DNA from: Setoptus koraiensis
Taxonomy: Eukaryota > Arthropoda
Direction of reading: 5' to 3'
NCBI GenBank assembly: GCA_048013815.1
Contig: CM106585.1
Span: 22,754,001-22,818,000, forward strand
Length of the DNA stretch: 64,000 nt
Made by a program: the position numbers and the translations under genes. The notes under the pieces were generated by a model, which ran no database searches, was not told the DNA's origin, and saw nothing but the letters and a program-made list of their open reading frames with translations. Position 1 is the first letter of the stretch, and each line of letters starts with the position of its first letter. This document shows, piece by piece, positions 39,372 to 48,905 of the stretch.

Positions 39372-39463
39372 GGCGCTACCTTCCACAGTGCATTTTAGGT
39401 CGGCCTAAACTGTCACAGCGCATCTTCAGCCGCCTAAAAAATGCACTGTGGAGCCGTGTAGCC
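39372..39463. repeat. 92-bp imperfect hairpin (foldback)
   Basis: The left arm 39,372-39,404 (with TTCCACAGTGCATTTT) pairs with the right arm 39,429-39,463 (AAAAATGCACTGTGGAG). It could be a tiny MITE, an element terminus or a structured RNA; no TSD is clear. Confidence 0.6.
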
Positions 39464-39619
39464 TCCCCAGTTCAAAAAACGAACTATTAGCGGCCACCCT
39501 CTATCTCTAAAACCGAGAATTTTCAGAGAAAATGATTATCATTTTCGAACTCAGAGAGTCATGTTTAGTAAGAATACATATGATTCATTTCGTTCGGCGC
39601 GTCATGTATGGTGACTGTT

Positions 39620-40432
39620 CCTTGTAAGTCGAACCTCCATAGGATTACATTGTCACGTGTATAGATTAGCAATAAACACCAAACCAATAGAAACTTAATT
39701 AAAATTAAGCGCTAAAAACACAAGTCGTAGTAATAGGCTTCAGCAATGCAAAATCAGATGGCAAGATATATGGACTGATCGGAAAACTATGGAACGCCGA
39801 AGTAAGGGCCTGCCATGTAGATTCGTTACACTTCATCCTAAGTTCGTAACAGTGACGACCAAACATACAGTGGGAACGGATCACACACATAGAAGGCAAA
39901 ACTGGTAATGGTTGATTAAGCTGCTATTCGTGTGGTGATGATGGATACGTTTATTCACGTGACTATGTAATCCTATGGAGAATCCTGCTAGACATTTCAC
40001 ATGTAGTCCGACGTTAACAATGTTATCCTTATGGAGATTCGACTTTGACGATTTTGATTTTGTTCTCTGTGTTAAAGTATCTAAACGTTGACAATGTTAT
40101 CCCTATGAAGATTTGACGTATCCCTGCGGGATTGGAAAATTCGAATTTATGGTAAGAGTTTCAGGTGCTCGTTAGATGTTCGATGGTCAGTGTTCGAAGG
40201 TCGGAATTCGGTGGTCACATTTCGAACTTCGAAATTGTAAATTCGAATTTTTGTTGACAATTTCATCTGCTCGTTCGATGTTCGATGGTCAGTGTACGAT
40301 GGTCAAAGTTTGATGGTCACATTCGAGATTCGAGATTGAGAATTCGAATTTCCGATACTAGTTCCAGGTGCTCGTACAGAGTTCGATGGTCACATTTCGA
40401 ACTTCGAAATTCAAAATTGATGCACTATAACA
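39620..40432. repeat. Repeat mosaic with TTCGAA-rich satellite
   Basis: A CTTAATTAAAATTAAGCGCT terminus is at 39,694-39,713, next to CCATAGGATTACAT and GTCACGTG words. 40,190-40,430 holds ~75-base units built from TTCGATGGTCA and TTCGAACTTCGAAATT. No gene. Confidence 0.65.
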
Positions 40433-41129
40433 AAGTGTGCGCCATTGACTAATTGGTGTGTCTGATTAAATCACTCATTGAGGCGAAACTGACCATTAGA
40501 ATCTTACTAAATTCCGTACGCAAGCAATCAACATGTGTATCATGCTGCGATAGAAATTTGAAGAACTTCTGTCATCATTTCGGCTACTCTGATCTGACAG
40601 GTTAAAGTGACCTTCGAAGTCACTTTAGCGATGTCTAATGCCAATTGGTCCTTCTCGTTAGTAGACTTCCTTGCTCGGGCCTTCGAGGTATAAAAAATAT
40701 CAATGATTATATTCGTAGCACGAGCTAAATCTTCATGTTTCAATTCATCATCACAAATTGCTACGACACCAGAGATCGAGCTAGTAGTCTTTCTTACTTT
40801 CCGTGGAGTCATGTTGGAGATTACAGTTGTTATAACAAATATTCCGATTATTTAATGAATCTTGGTGATTGGTTGAAGCCCTTTAAGATGCTACAATTGC
40901 GAGGGGATTAGACATGTTAGGTCACAATGTCCATCGGGCAGCAGCAGTGGTAAACAGTCTAAGAAAAGCCAGAACAGCAAGAAGCGAGATAAGAAAGTTA
41001 GACTCCGCTGTAACTGTGGAGAGCCGGGCCACTTTAAGGCCAATCGTACGAAATGGGAAAAAAAGGAAGATTCCAATAAGAACCAAACGCGCCCTTAGAC
41101 GATATAGAGTCAAGGTAACGCGAACGTAA

Positions 41130-41490
41130 TCGCTCTTATACATTCGGTAATAGAACCCGCAAAGCCAATTGAAATTGGAATCAAGCTAAACGGCCCGAAC
41201 ACAGCTGGTATCGTTAATTCTGGCGCACCGATGCCAGTAATACACGTTGAATTAGCAAGACAAGCCGGGTTAGAGATTGGTGATAAGAATGTACCGCGGC
41301 TAGCTTCAGCAGGCCTAACGAAGCTAGGGTTCGTTGGTACAGCAACAGCTGAGCTAGAAACAAACATTGGCGAGTTAACTACGAGATGCGACCATACGTT
41401 CGTGCTGCTGAACAAGATGTCATTCGGTTGTATTATTGGTCTGGGATTACTCAGAAAGACTAGACATAACTGCAGACTTCGTCGAAAATA
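41130..41490 (+). pseudogene. Gag zinc-knuckle/protease relic of the gypsy fossil
   Basis: The sequence shows EIGIKLNGPNTAGIVNSGAP, ELARQAGLEIGDK, GTATAELETNIGEL and CIIGLGLL, the layout of a retropepsin. A CCHC knuckle (CNCGEPGHFKAN) lies just upstream. Fossil. Confidence 0.7.
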
Positions 41491-41543
41491 AGCTATAATT
41501 CAGTATTTAACCGAACGTTAAAGTCGAGTTGTTATAATTTGTT

Positions 41544-42320
41544 AGCGTTTAATTTTAATTAAGCTGCGATTCGTGTGGTGATGATGGATACGTTTAGTCA
41601 CGTGGCTATGTAATCCTATGGATGTTTGACTTAGTCAAATTTGTGAGAATCCTGCTAGACATTACACATGTATTCCTATGTAGATTCGACTTGGTCTATT
41701 ATCGCTTCACTCGAAGATATTTCGTATGCAATCCTATGGAGATTTGACTAGGTCGAATTTGTGAGGAGTTTGGTGGTGTCAAATAGAACTTCAAAATTGA
41801 AAATTCGAATTTCTAATAGGAGGTTCAGCTGCTCGTTCAAAGTTAGTGGTTGAGTGTTCGGTTTGGTCAAAGTTCGATGGTCTCAATTCGAACTTCGAAA
41901 TTCGAATTTGAAAATTCGATTTCCTGCTGACAGTTTCATCTGCTCGTTCGATGTTCGATGGTCAGTGTTCGATGGTCGGAGTTCGATGGTCACATTTCGA
42001 AGTTCGGTGGTAACAATTCGAAATTGGAAATTCGATTTTCTGATGATTGTTTCAGCTGCTTCGTCGAAGTTCGGTGGTCAAAGTTCGATGGTCACACTTC
42101 GAACTTCGAAATTGAAATTTCTATTTTCAGAAATGAGTTTCAGCTGCTCGTTCGTGGTTCAGTGTTCGTAGTTCGATGGTTACAATTCGGAGTTCGGTGG
42201 TTCCAATTTCCAATTTCGAACTTCGAAATTGGAAATTCAAATTTCTGATAAGAGTTTCATCTGCTTCGTCGAAGTTTGATGATCAGAGTTCGATGGTGGT
42301 GGGCAATCAACATGTGTATT
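41544..42320. repeat. AGCGTTTAATTTTAATTAAG terminus and long TTCGAA satellite
   Basis: The terminus at 41,544-41,563 is followed by GGATACGTTTAGTCACGTG and TGTAATCCTATGGA words. 41,790-42,300 holds about seven units of TTCGAAATT / GTTCGATGGTCA sequence. No gene. Confidence 0.7.
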
Positions 42321-42455
42321 GTGCTGCGATAGAAATTTGAAGAACTTGTATTTATGTGGTCGCTCCTCGGCTGCTCTAATCTGACAAGCATAGTTGTTTA
42401 TCGCCGACATGTTATTACATACTCAGGTCTATATTCGAAGGATACTCGTTTATCT

Positions 42456-43158
42456 GAAAAATTAAGCGCTCGAGATACTGATTGAATCAGTATTACTTGT
42501 TCTTATTAGAGATGTTGGGTGTTCTAGCGAATAGTGCCACACTCAGATTTCAACCAAACTTCACACATGGGCCCCGAAAGGCCCCCAAACAACGGATTCG
42601 CTAGTCCGGGAGTGCGGAAACTTCCGGTTCCGGTTTTACACAAACTTCAAGCTAGAGCCATGAAACTTGATTAACAGCAGGATGCGGACGTGCTGAGTAC
42701 AGCGGAGTTCGTTTCATCTGTGTGCGGCTTCCGGTTCAAGAGATATTCAGGAAAAACCGCGTGGGTATTCACCTCGGAACGAAGCATCCGCGCGCACGAG
42801 TACATACGTGCGCCAATTCATCCCGGTATCTCTCCGATTCTTGATGATACGCATCATTGTGGGGTGTTGTAGCGAACAGCGACCCAGTCAGATTACGATG
42901 AAACTTCACACATGGCGCCCGTGGGGCCCTTTGACAACAGTTTGAGTGGTCCGGAAGTGCGGAAATTTCCGGATCCATTTTTACAAAAACTTTGAGATAC
43001 AGGTTTGAAACTCACTAGATATCTTGAACCGTGTATGCGGAGTACGATTATGTCTGTTTCAAGTCTGTACGACTTCCGGTTCACGAGATATTTGGTTAAA
43101 ATTGCTGAGACGGCGTTGACGGGACGAACCATTCGCGCGCCTGGATGAATGCGTGCGC
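42456..43158. repeat. AATTAAGCGCTCG terminus and two CCGGAAGTG-family copies
   Basis: 42,456-42,500 carries AAAAATTAAGCGCTCGAG and a short palindrome (ATACTGATTGAATCAGTAT). Family copies start at 42,508 (GGGTGTTCTAGCGAATAGTG) and 42,864 (GGGTGTTGTAGCGAACAGCG). The second ends at GCGTGCGC, where the solo LTR sits. Confidence 0.75.
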
Positions 43159-43740
43159 TGTGACACGCTGTGTCCCGAACCCCATGCACTCACAACACAC
43201 TCGCGCTCGCACTTGCCTCGCACTCACACACACACGCGCAATCACATGCACAGATAAAGAATAGATCAGATATAGCACAGAAGCCATCAGATATAGCACA
43301 GAAGCAATATCTGATACACTTCAAACATAAACATGAACATAGCGATTATCTAGTAATTAAAAGGCTACCGCCATATAGATATGGTATTAACTAACATATA
43401 GATATGATATCAATTACACTAATTATAGATCTACAGACATAAGATAGCCGCCAAATCCAAAGCCTACCGGCACTTGAAGATACTTGAGACTACTTGAGAA
43501 TACTTGAGAATATTACCGTCTGCGGCAAGACGAAAGGATATTGATCACGTTCTCTCTCAAGTGCTATGTTTTGACTACTGTCTTAGATAAATTATATGAT
43601 AACCAACTGTTAGATTGTAAAGATATGGCCGACCAAACCATATATAAACCCTGCATATTCTTAATAAAAATCAGTCGAACATTGGACTGGCAACCGACAA
43701 CAACTGGACTCGACTACTCACTACTCACTGGAACATAACA
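43159..43740 (+). mobile_element. Solo LTR of the element A/B family
   Basis: 582 bp, TGTGACACGCTG...GGAACATAACA, on the plus strand (opposite to elements A and B). GCGC on both sides (43,155-43,158 and 43,741-43,744) is the target duplication, so this is LTR-LTR recombination of a once full element. Confidence 0.93.
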
Positions 43741-43744
43741 GCGC

Positions 43745-44317
43745 TCAGAGGTTCATGCAATTCATCATACAAGCTGGCGCAGCCTTTTTTCTGTGCCGTA
43801 AACATGTCCCCGGTTCGTTCTTTCAGCTTCATTCCTGTGTGGATTGCAGTCACCTGAGCGGAGGGTAGAGGGCGCAGCCCGATACCCGAAGCGCTCATCA
43901 ACTCTACCTGGAGGGTTCCCGTCGTACGGAGTCGTCGCGGGAGCGACGACGGAGATGTGACGGCCCCCAGAATACGAGGCCGCAGGCCGAGTTCTCAGAC
44001 CCACCGCATGTTCATCCCCGAGCGAAGCGAAGCAATAATTTGGTCAATTCCGGTCTTCAAACCCTTGTGATATCTCTTATACTAGACAACCGGAAGTCGC
44101 AGAGAGCTGAATATTATTTCATCGTGTTCAGCGTAGCCTGAAACGTCTCTCTGGTGAATTTTGGAGCTCTATCTTTAATTTTATTTAAAACCGGAACCAG
44201 GAGTTTCCTCACTTCCGGACTAACTTTTTCGGTCTGTTGGAATCAAGATGTACCTGAACCCGAAGTTTCATCGAAATCGGGGCGGGTCGCTATTCGCTAC
44301 AACAACCAAGAATCCAC
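43745..44317 (-). repeat. CCGGAAGTG-family copy with GC-rich extension
   Basis: The minus strand starts GGTTGTTGTAGCGAATAGCG at 44,317 and carries GGAAGTGAGGAAACTCC. It passes into a GC-rich part with GGCCTGCGGCCTCG and GTCGTCGCTCCCGCGACGAC, shared with 54,830-54,951. Confidence 0.75.
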
Positions 44318-44339
44318 CCAAGGACTAATGCATCACATC

Positions 44340-44800
44340 ATCAGCATCTATATCTGGCAGATGGTTGCCCTCGATTTCATCGGCGAAAGAAAGCTGACAA
44401 TCAATGGTAATAAGCTTATAATAGTCGCCATAGACATTTTCTCGAAGTACATAGAAGCGATAGCTACATCTAACGTGGACTCTAAAACGGTTGCTCGGTT
44501 CATATTGGAAGCCATCGTATGTCGTCATGGGACACCAGAGTAGGTCTTGACTGATAATGGAAGTGGATTTACTTCCTGTTTTATACCTGAATATTGAAGA
44601 TATTGGAGATAACACAAGTAAAAAGCACCCCATACCACTAGCGTGGAAATGAGATTGTTGAGCGAGCGAATCGCTCATTACAAGAGAAGATTGCTTTGCT
44701 CAACAACGTTGAGCGAGAATGGGACAAGAACCTACAGATGGCCGTTTCCGCAGCGAATACGTCTAGAAACAGATCCACAAAGTGTAATCCAAGAGAGGTG
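44340..44800 (+). pseudogene. Integrase relic of the gypsy fossil
   Basis: VALDFIGERKLTINGNKLII, AIDIFSKYIEA and CRHGTPE are gypsy-type integrase core motifs. Related sequence continues to about 44,800. Fossil, broken. Confidence 0.75.
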
Positions 44801-44819
44801 ATTTAAGTTCACAAAGCAC

Positions 44820-45391
44820 GGCTGCCAACAGACCCGCTGGAAAATGCTGCAAAAGAGGAGGCAAACACAGATGGACTGGCTATAAATTTAGAATTGATAA
44901 AGAGGGACGCTTTGAAAATAACAGCACTCATGGCGACAACAACTATTTCTGGTGGGGGTGTGTGTTATTTTTCATTTTTGATCATCGGCGTTCGATTCGA
45001 TTTCGTTATATCATATATCATTTTGAAGCTCTTCTATAGTTCTATTTTTATGAGCTGTCGAATCTCTGGGCGAACATTCTTGGGGCCCTGAAAAATGGGC
45101 TCAAAGTTTTCCTTTGAATTTTTTCCAGACTTGGAGTTTAGTCTCGGAAAATGTTATACCCTTTGTAGATGTTACTTCTGAGGATCCATCCAACGATACC
45201 AAGAACGTGTCTCTATGACCAGAGACTGGAGCTCCAGGGCAAGTGGTCCTTTGTTACTTTTTATAGTTTCTCTCAACTATCTTCGTTTCTCTTAGTTCTT
45301 TTAACTCCCTTTGTTTCTCTCTGATTATTTCTCTCAGTAGTTATTCACTAATTTCCCTTAGTGGTCACTAATTGCCCACATCTCCCGATCT
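44820..45391. other. Low-information stretch between fossil pieces
   Basis: No convincing ORF. It contains a T-rich block (45,240-45,380) with repeated TTTCTCTCAGT/TTTCTCTTAGT words. Confidence 0.4.
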
Positions 45392-45763
45392 CGAGCGCTT
45401 AATTTTTAGGATAGACGAGTATCGTTGGAATATAGATGCGAGTATGTGACAACATGTCGGAGATGAACATCTATGCCTGTCAGATCAGAGTAGCCGAAAA
45501 GATGACAGAATAAATACAAGTTCTCCAAATTTCTATCGCAGCATGATACACATGTTGATTTCTCGCGTACGGAATTAAGTAAGATTCGAATGGTCAGTTC
45601 CGCCACAATGAGTAATTTAGTTAGACACACCAATTAGTCAACGGCGCACACTTTGTTTTAGTGCATCAATTTAGAATTTCGAAGTCCGAAATGTGACCAT
45701 CGAACATCGAACACTGAATCACAGACTTTGAACGAGAAGCTGAAACTCTTACCATAAATTTGG
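45392..45763. repeat. CGAGCGCTTAATTTTT terminus, inverted-repeat arm and TTCGAA unit
   Basis: Terminus at 45,392-45,407, the arm mirrored at 40,433-40,610, and a short TTCGAA-type unit at about 45,670-45,760. Confidence 0.65.
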
Positions 45764-46375
45764 GTGAACCCGTGCGAAAAATTATTCGATAACATTACAG
45801 GGAACACAGCGGTTGACGAAAAAATTGTCAGTTATTGCAACAACCGCTTTCAAGAGGTAGTCGTGTCATCACTGGACACCATGTGTCCAAATAAAACCCG
45901 ACCACGAAACAAACGGTTCGTATTTAAGACTGTGGCAGTAACAGCCTACGCGGTGGCTACACTGGTAGCGCGAAATAGCTTCTTTATAGAAGAGCCCGGC
46001 ATCCATAGAGGACTAAACAGCGTTATCGAACATTCGAAGACGATAGCCAGTACAGTTAACCAGGTCACGACAGATCTGGACATTCTCCGATTCACGGTCC
46101 TGACAATCACTCGTCAGACAATAGAGGCACTGGAGAAGGTCTTCAAGGATATAAACCAAATAGGCAATTTGACGGAAGCTTAACCGAAGGTCGCCGATCT
46201 GTTGAGCATAACCTACAGCAAGTTCATGAAGGCGCACCCAAAGAAAGGACGACAAGAGGACTCACGAGTTCTCTGGTCAACCTTCCCCCTGGTCATGCTC
46301 ATTGCATCAATTCTGATGACTTCTCTTGTCGTCCATCTCTCGTCCATATTAAGACCGTTTCACTCGTTCTAGAGA
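45764..46375 (+). pseudogene. Env relic of the gypsy fossil
   Basis: Contains NPCEKLFDNITGN, CNNRFQE, TMCPNKTRPRNKR (furin-type basic site), then a hydrophobic FVFKTVAVTAYAVATLVA run resembling a fusion peptide, a heptad-like helix region and, near the end, a hydrophobic segment. This is the layout of F-type envelope proteins of insect errantiviruses. Fossil. Confidence 0.7.
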
Positions 46376-46589
46376 GATCCAATTGAAACAACGAAGAAAC
46401 AGTATATGTTAACCTCAATAATAAATAAAGGAAATATCGATCGAGATCAACAATGCTTAAATACATCAGGTGTATATTATTTATAACGTTTATAATTATA
46501 CAGTTAAGCCTGCTGAACTTTTCTAAATCGGCTCACAAATCGTCTGCCATGGGACAGAGAGGGAACGCTCAATGCTGAGATGCTGGTTA

Positions 46590-47400
46590 GATGAATTTAG
46601 CACAGCAGAAGGCTAGCTGTATACAATTCGGATCTAGTGCACTGGAAGCTAGAGGCGTTAAAACTAGAAGATTGTAGAACAGAGAAAGCTACTCAGAATA
46701 ACCACTGCTTCTCAGCACTATGAATGCTATTTTAGATAAAACTAGACGAGAGTAGCACGCTCAATACTGTGATGCTAACTAGAAGAATTCAGGGGTGTTC
46801 CATCGAACAGTGACCCACTCCGATTTTCTTCAAACTCAACACAGGGGCCCCGAAGGGGTCCCAAAGGACAAATAAAGTGGTCCGGAGCTGCGGAAATTCT
46901 TACTTCCGGAGATATGGAAAAATGCATTTTTTGGGCCTCAGAGGGGCCTCAGACCACAAATTTTCGCATGATTGTATAGATCTCAACGATGTCTCCGTAG
47001 TTCAGTTGAATTTGGTCTCATAGAGCATCCAAACCCCCAGATAATTAGCGCTTAATTTTAATTAAGGGCTTATGATGTAGTGCTGTGGGATCCTGGAAAT
47101 TACGCATGAATATCCACGCACGGTATGATGGTGGATACTTAATTCGTGCATTTCATAGGATATTCACCAATTGTGCTATGGTGATTCACGCGCTGTGTGC
47201 TTGTGAATACTCCGACTTTGTATGCCAGTGAATATCCACGTACCGATTTATTTGTGGATATTCACAGTTTTCGATCTTGAGAGTCACGCGCTGTGTGCTT
47301 GCAAACATTAGCACTAGCATAATCAGTGCTTAGTGAGTGTGTAGGCTTAGATATGCTTGGGAGGTGGAAGGTCCACTCAAGTTCGTACACCTCCCAAACA
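46590..47400. repeat. TAGCAC/CTAG blocks, a CCGGAAGTG copy and an AGCGCTTAATT unit
   Basis: 46,590-46,790: TTTAGCACAGCAGAAGGCTA, AACTAGAAG and GCTCAATACTG words, shared with 56,640-57,120 and 61,020-61,200. 46,795-47,040: CCGGAAGTG-family copy (GGGTGTTCCATCGAACAGTG). 47,047-47,066: AGCGCTTAATTTTAATTAAG, followed by ATCCACGCACGGTAT units shared with 61,620-61,900. Confidence 0.7.
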
Positions 47401-47458
47401 CACATTTATTAGGGAGGTGGATTGAATTTCGAGTCTCGGGCTCATGTCTCGAAACTCG

Positions 47459-47770
47459 CTAGAGACAGCTAGCACTGTGCCATACACGATCTGTGCAAGT
47501 CTAATTATTTCTATTTCTAGTATTGGCGCTATAGGCCATTATTGAGAACATGTGCCCATACAGTATGTGTGATTTTCGATACTGTTCTCACCAGGATAAA
47601 TCCTTGAAACTTTCTAGAGACAGCTAGCACTGTGCCATACACGATCTGTGCAAGTCTAATTAATTTTCTGTTTTTAGTATTAGCGCTATAGGCCATTATT
47701 GAGAACATGTGCCTATACAGTATGTGTGATTTTCGAAACTGTTCTCACCAGGATGAATTCTTGAAACTTT
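47459..47770. repeat. ~156-bp tandem repeat, two units
   Basis: CTAGAGACAGCTAGCACTGT starts units at 47,459 and 47,614, and again at 47,771 (partial). Units contain GGCGCTATAGGCCATTATTG and GTTCTCACCAGGAT, matching inverted copies at 13,900-14,230. Confidence 0.85.
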
Positions 47771-47984
47771 CTAGAGACAGTTAGCACTTATCACTACTTA
47801 ATAAGCTTGAAAGTAGACTCGAAAGTTCGTCCACCTCCCAAACATACATTTACTAGGGAGGTGGATTCAATTTTAAGTCTCGGGCTCATGCAGAGGTTAA
47901 TGTATAGTGGGGAATTGGATCGATGCTATAACGAGATAGGTTTAGCTATTTCAAATAGCGTGGAGTGGAAACTTAAGTCACTCA

Positions 47985-48204
47985 ACCTTCCTAGCACACG
48001 GTTTCTGAACATGTTCCCACCTATCCGTTTTGATGATACTGCGTGTGTGTGTTGTGCATGTTGCTCGCAACATTCTGTGCAAGTATGATCAGAAATCAAT
48101 TGGTCGTTTTTGAGACAGAGAGAAATTTCGGATGACGGATGTCATGTGAATATCGTGATATTTGAACATGTTCCCACCTATCCGTTTTGATGATACTGCG
48201 TGTG
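47985..48204. repeat. Repeat into which the copia element inserted, with an intact paralogue beside it
   Basis: 48,015-48,150 is an uninterrupted copy (CCTATCCGTTTTGATGATAC...GTGTTGTGCATGTTGC). 48,150-48,204 is the left half of the copy split by the copia element; its right half is 54,430-54,545. Confidence 0.8.
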
Positions 48205-48473
48205 TATTGGAAATAGCAATCCAACTGAGCATGCGCATCTCCCGCGTCCTTCAAGGAGACTACGAAGACGCATGCGTAGAAGACGTTATATACTACGTCA
48301 TATACTACGCATGCGTAGACATCACAATCATTGTTCACGAATGTTCGACGCGTAGTATAAATAGAGCGCGCATTCGCTATATATCTTTACTTGTAGTTTA
48401 CACACCAAACAATAAACTGCTATATACAAAATACATATACAAGTCTATCTTGTGCCAACGCTGCTTTCTAATA
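48205..48473 (+). repeat. 5' LTR of the copia element
   Basis: Starts TATTGGAAATAG and ends CTTTCTAATA, so the ends are inverted (TATTGGAAA/TTTCTAATA) but not the usual TG...CA. TATAAATA box at about 48,355 and AATAAA at about 48,411. Confidence 0.93.
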
Positions 48474-48484
48474 GGTTAACAGCC
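48474..48484 (+). promoter_or_regulatory. Primer-binding site matching the anticodon arm of tRNA-Asn
   Basis: GGTTAACAGCC directly follows the 5' LTR. It is the complement of GGCUGUUAACC, the anticodon stem-loop of tRNA-Asn(GUU). Drosophila copia uses the equivalent internal position of initiator tRNA-Met (half-tRNA priming), so the layout is parallel. Confidence 0.7.
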
Positions 48485-48905
48485 AAATTAGCGTAGAATA
48501 AAGCCGAGATACGAACAGTCCCGAATCCTAATTCATCACTAATTCTAAAGCATCTATTTCACTGAATACCTAGTAGACATTGCACCCCGTTCGAAAAGTA
48601 TTGAGTCGTGCCCATAGTTTCTTAGTAGAGCAATAAGATGTTCCTTGTGACGCAAGTCGAAAAGAACTTGGACTAGGCACTCCCTCTTTAAACTCAACTC
48701 AAACGTTATAATTGTAGAACATTATTTAGTACCTTTGTGAAGTTTGTAATCCGTTGTGCTACACAGGATTTCATACTTCTCATTGTTGGAGGAAAAATAT
48801 TCTCTTATAACGTGTGAGGTCTTAAAATCTTTAACTCAAACTAGCTTAAGAATAGTTGATAATTAGTTAAGCAATTAAGCATCATCAACATACAACTAGA
48901 AATAT

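Larger units (their letters stand above)
40433..45665. repeat. Arms of a ~5.2-kb inverted repeat
   Basis: 40,433-40,610 (TTGACTAATTGGTGTGTCTG...AATCAACATGTGTATCATGC...TTTCGGCTACTCTGATCTG) is mirrored at 45,470-45,665. A third, partial copy lies at 42,303-42,475. The ORF at 40,540-40,812 (minus, MTPRKVRKTTSS...) overlaps one arm and is unrecognised. Confidence 0.65.
40880..46375 (+). mobile_element. Scattered fossil of an env-bearing gypsy (errantivirus-like) element
   Basis: Plus-strand pieces in gypsy order: gag zinc knuckle (about 41,008-41,045), retropepsin (about 41,130-41,490), integrase core piece (about 44,340-44,800) and env (about 45,764-46,375). Reverse transcriptase and RNase H are not seen; the space between is filled by repeats and a solo LTR. 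Badly broken, with many breaks. Older than elements A and B. Confidence 0.75.

Noticed and set aside
32605-39463. Polinton/Maverick identity for the cluster
   Set aside because: No protein-primed polymerase B, capsid, packaging ATPase or retroviral-type integrase is seen; the chromodomain alone is not enough.
40540-40812. 90-codon ORF MTPRKVRKTTSS... on the minus strand as a gene
   Set aside because: Its second half lies in the inverted-repeat arm found three times in the window; family unknown and no transcript signal.
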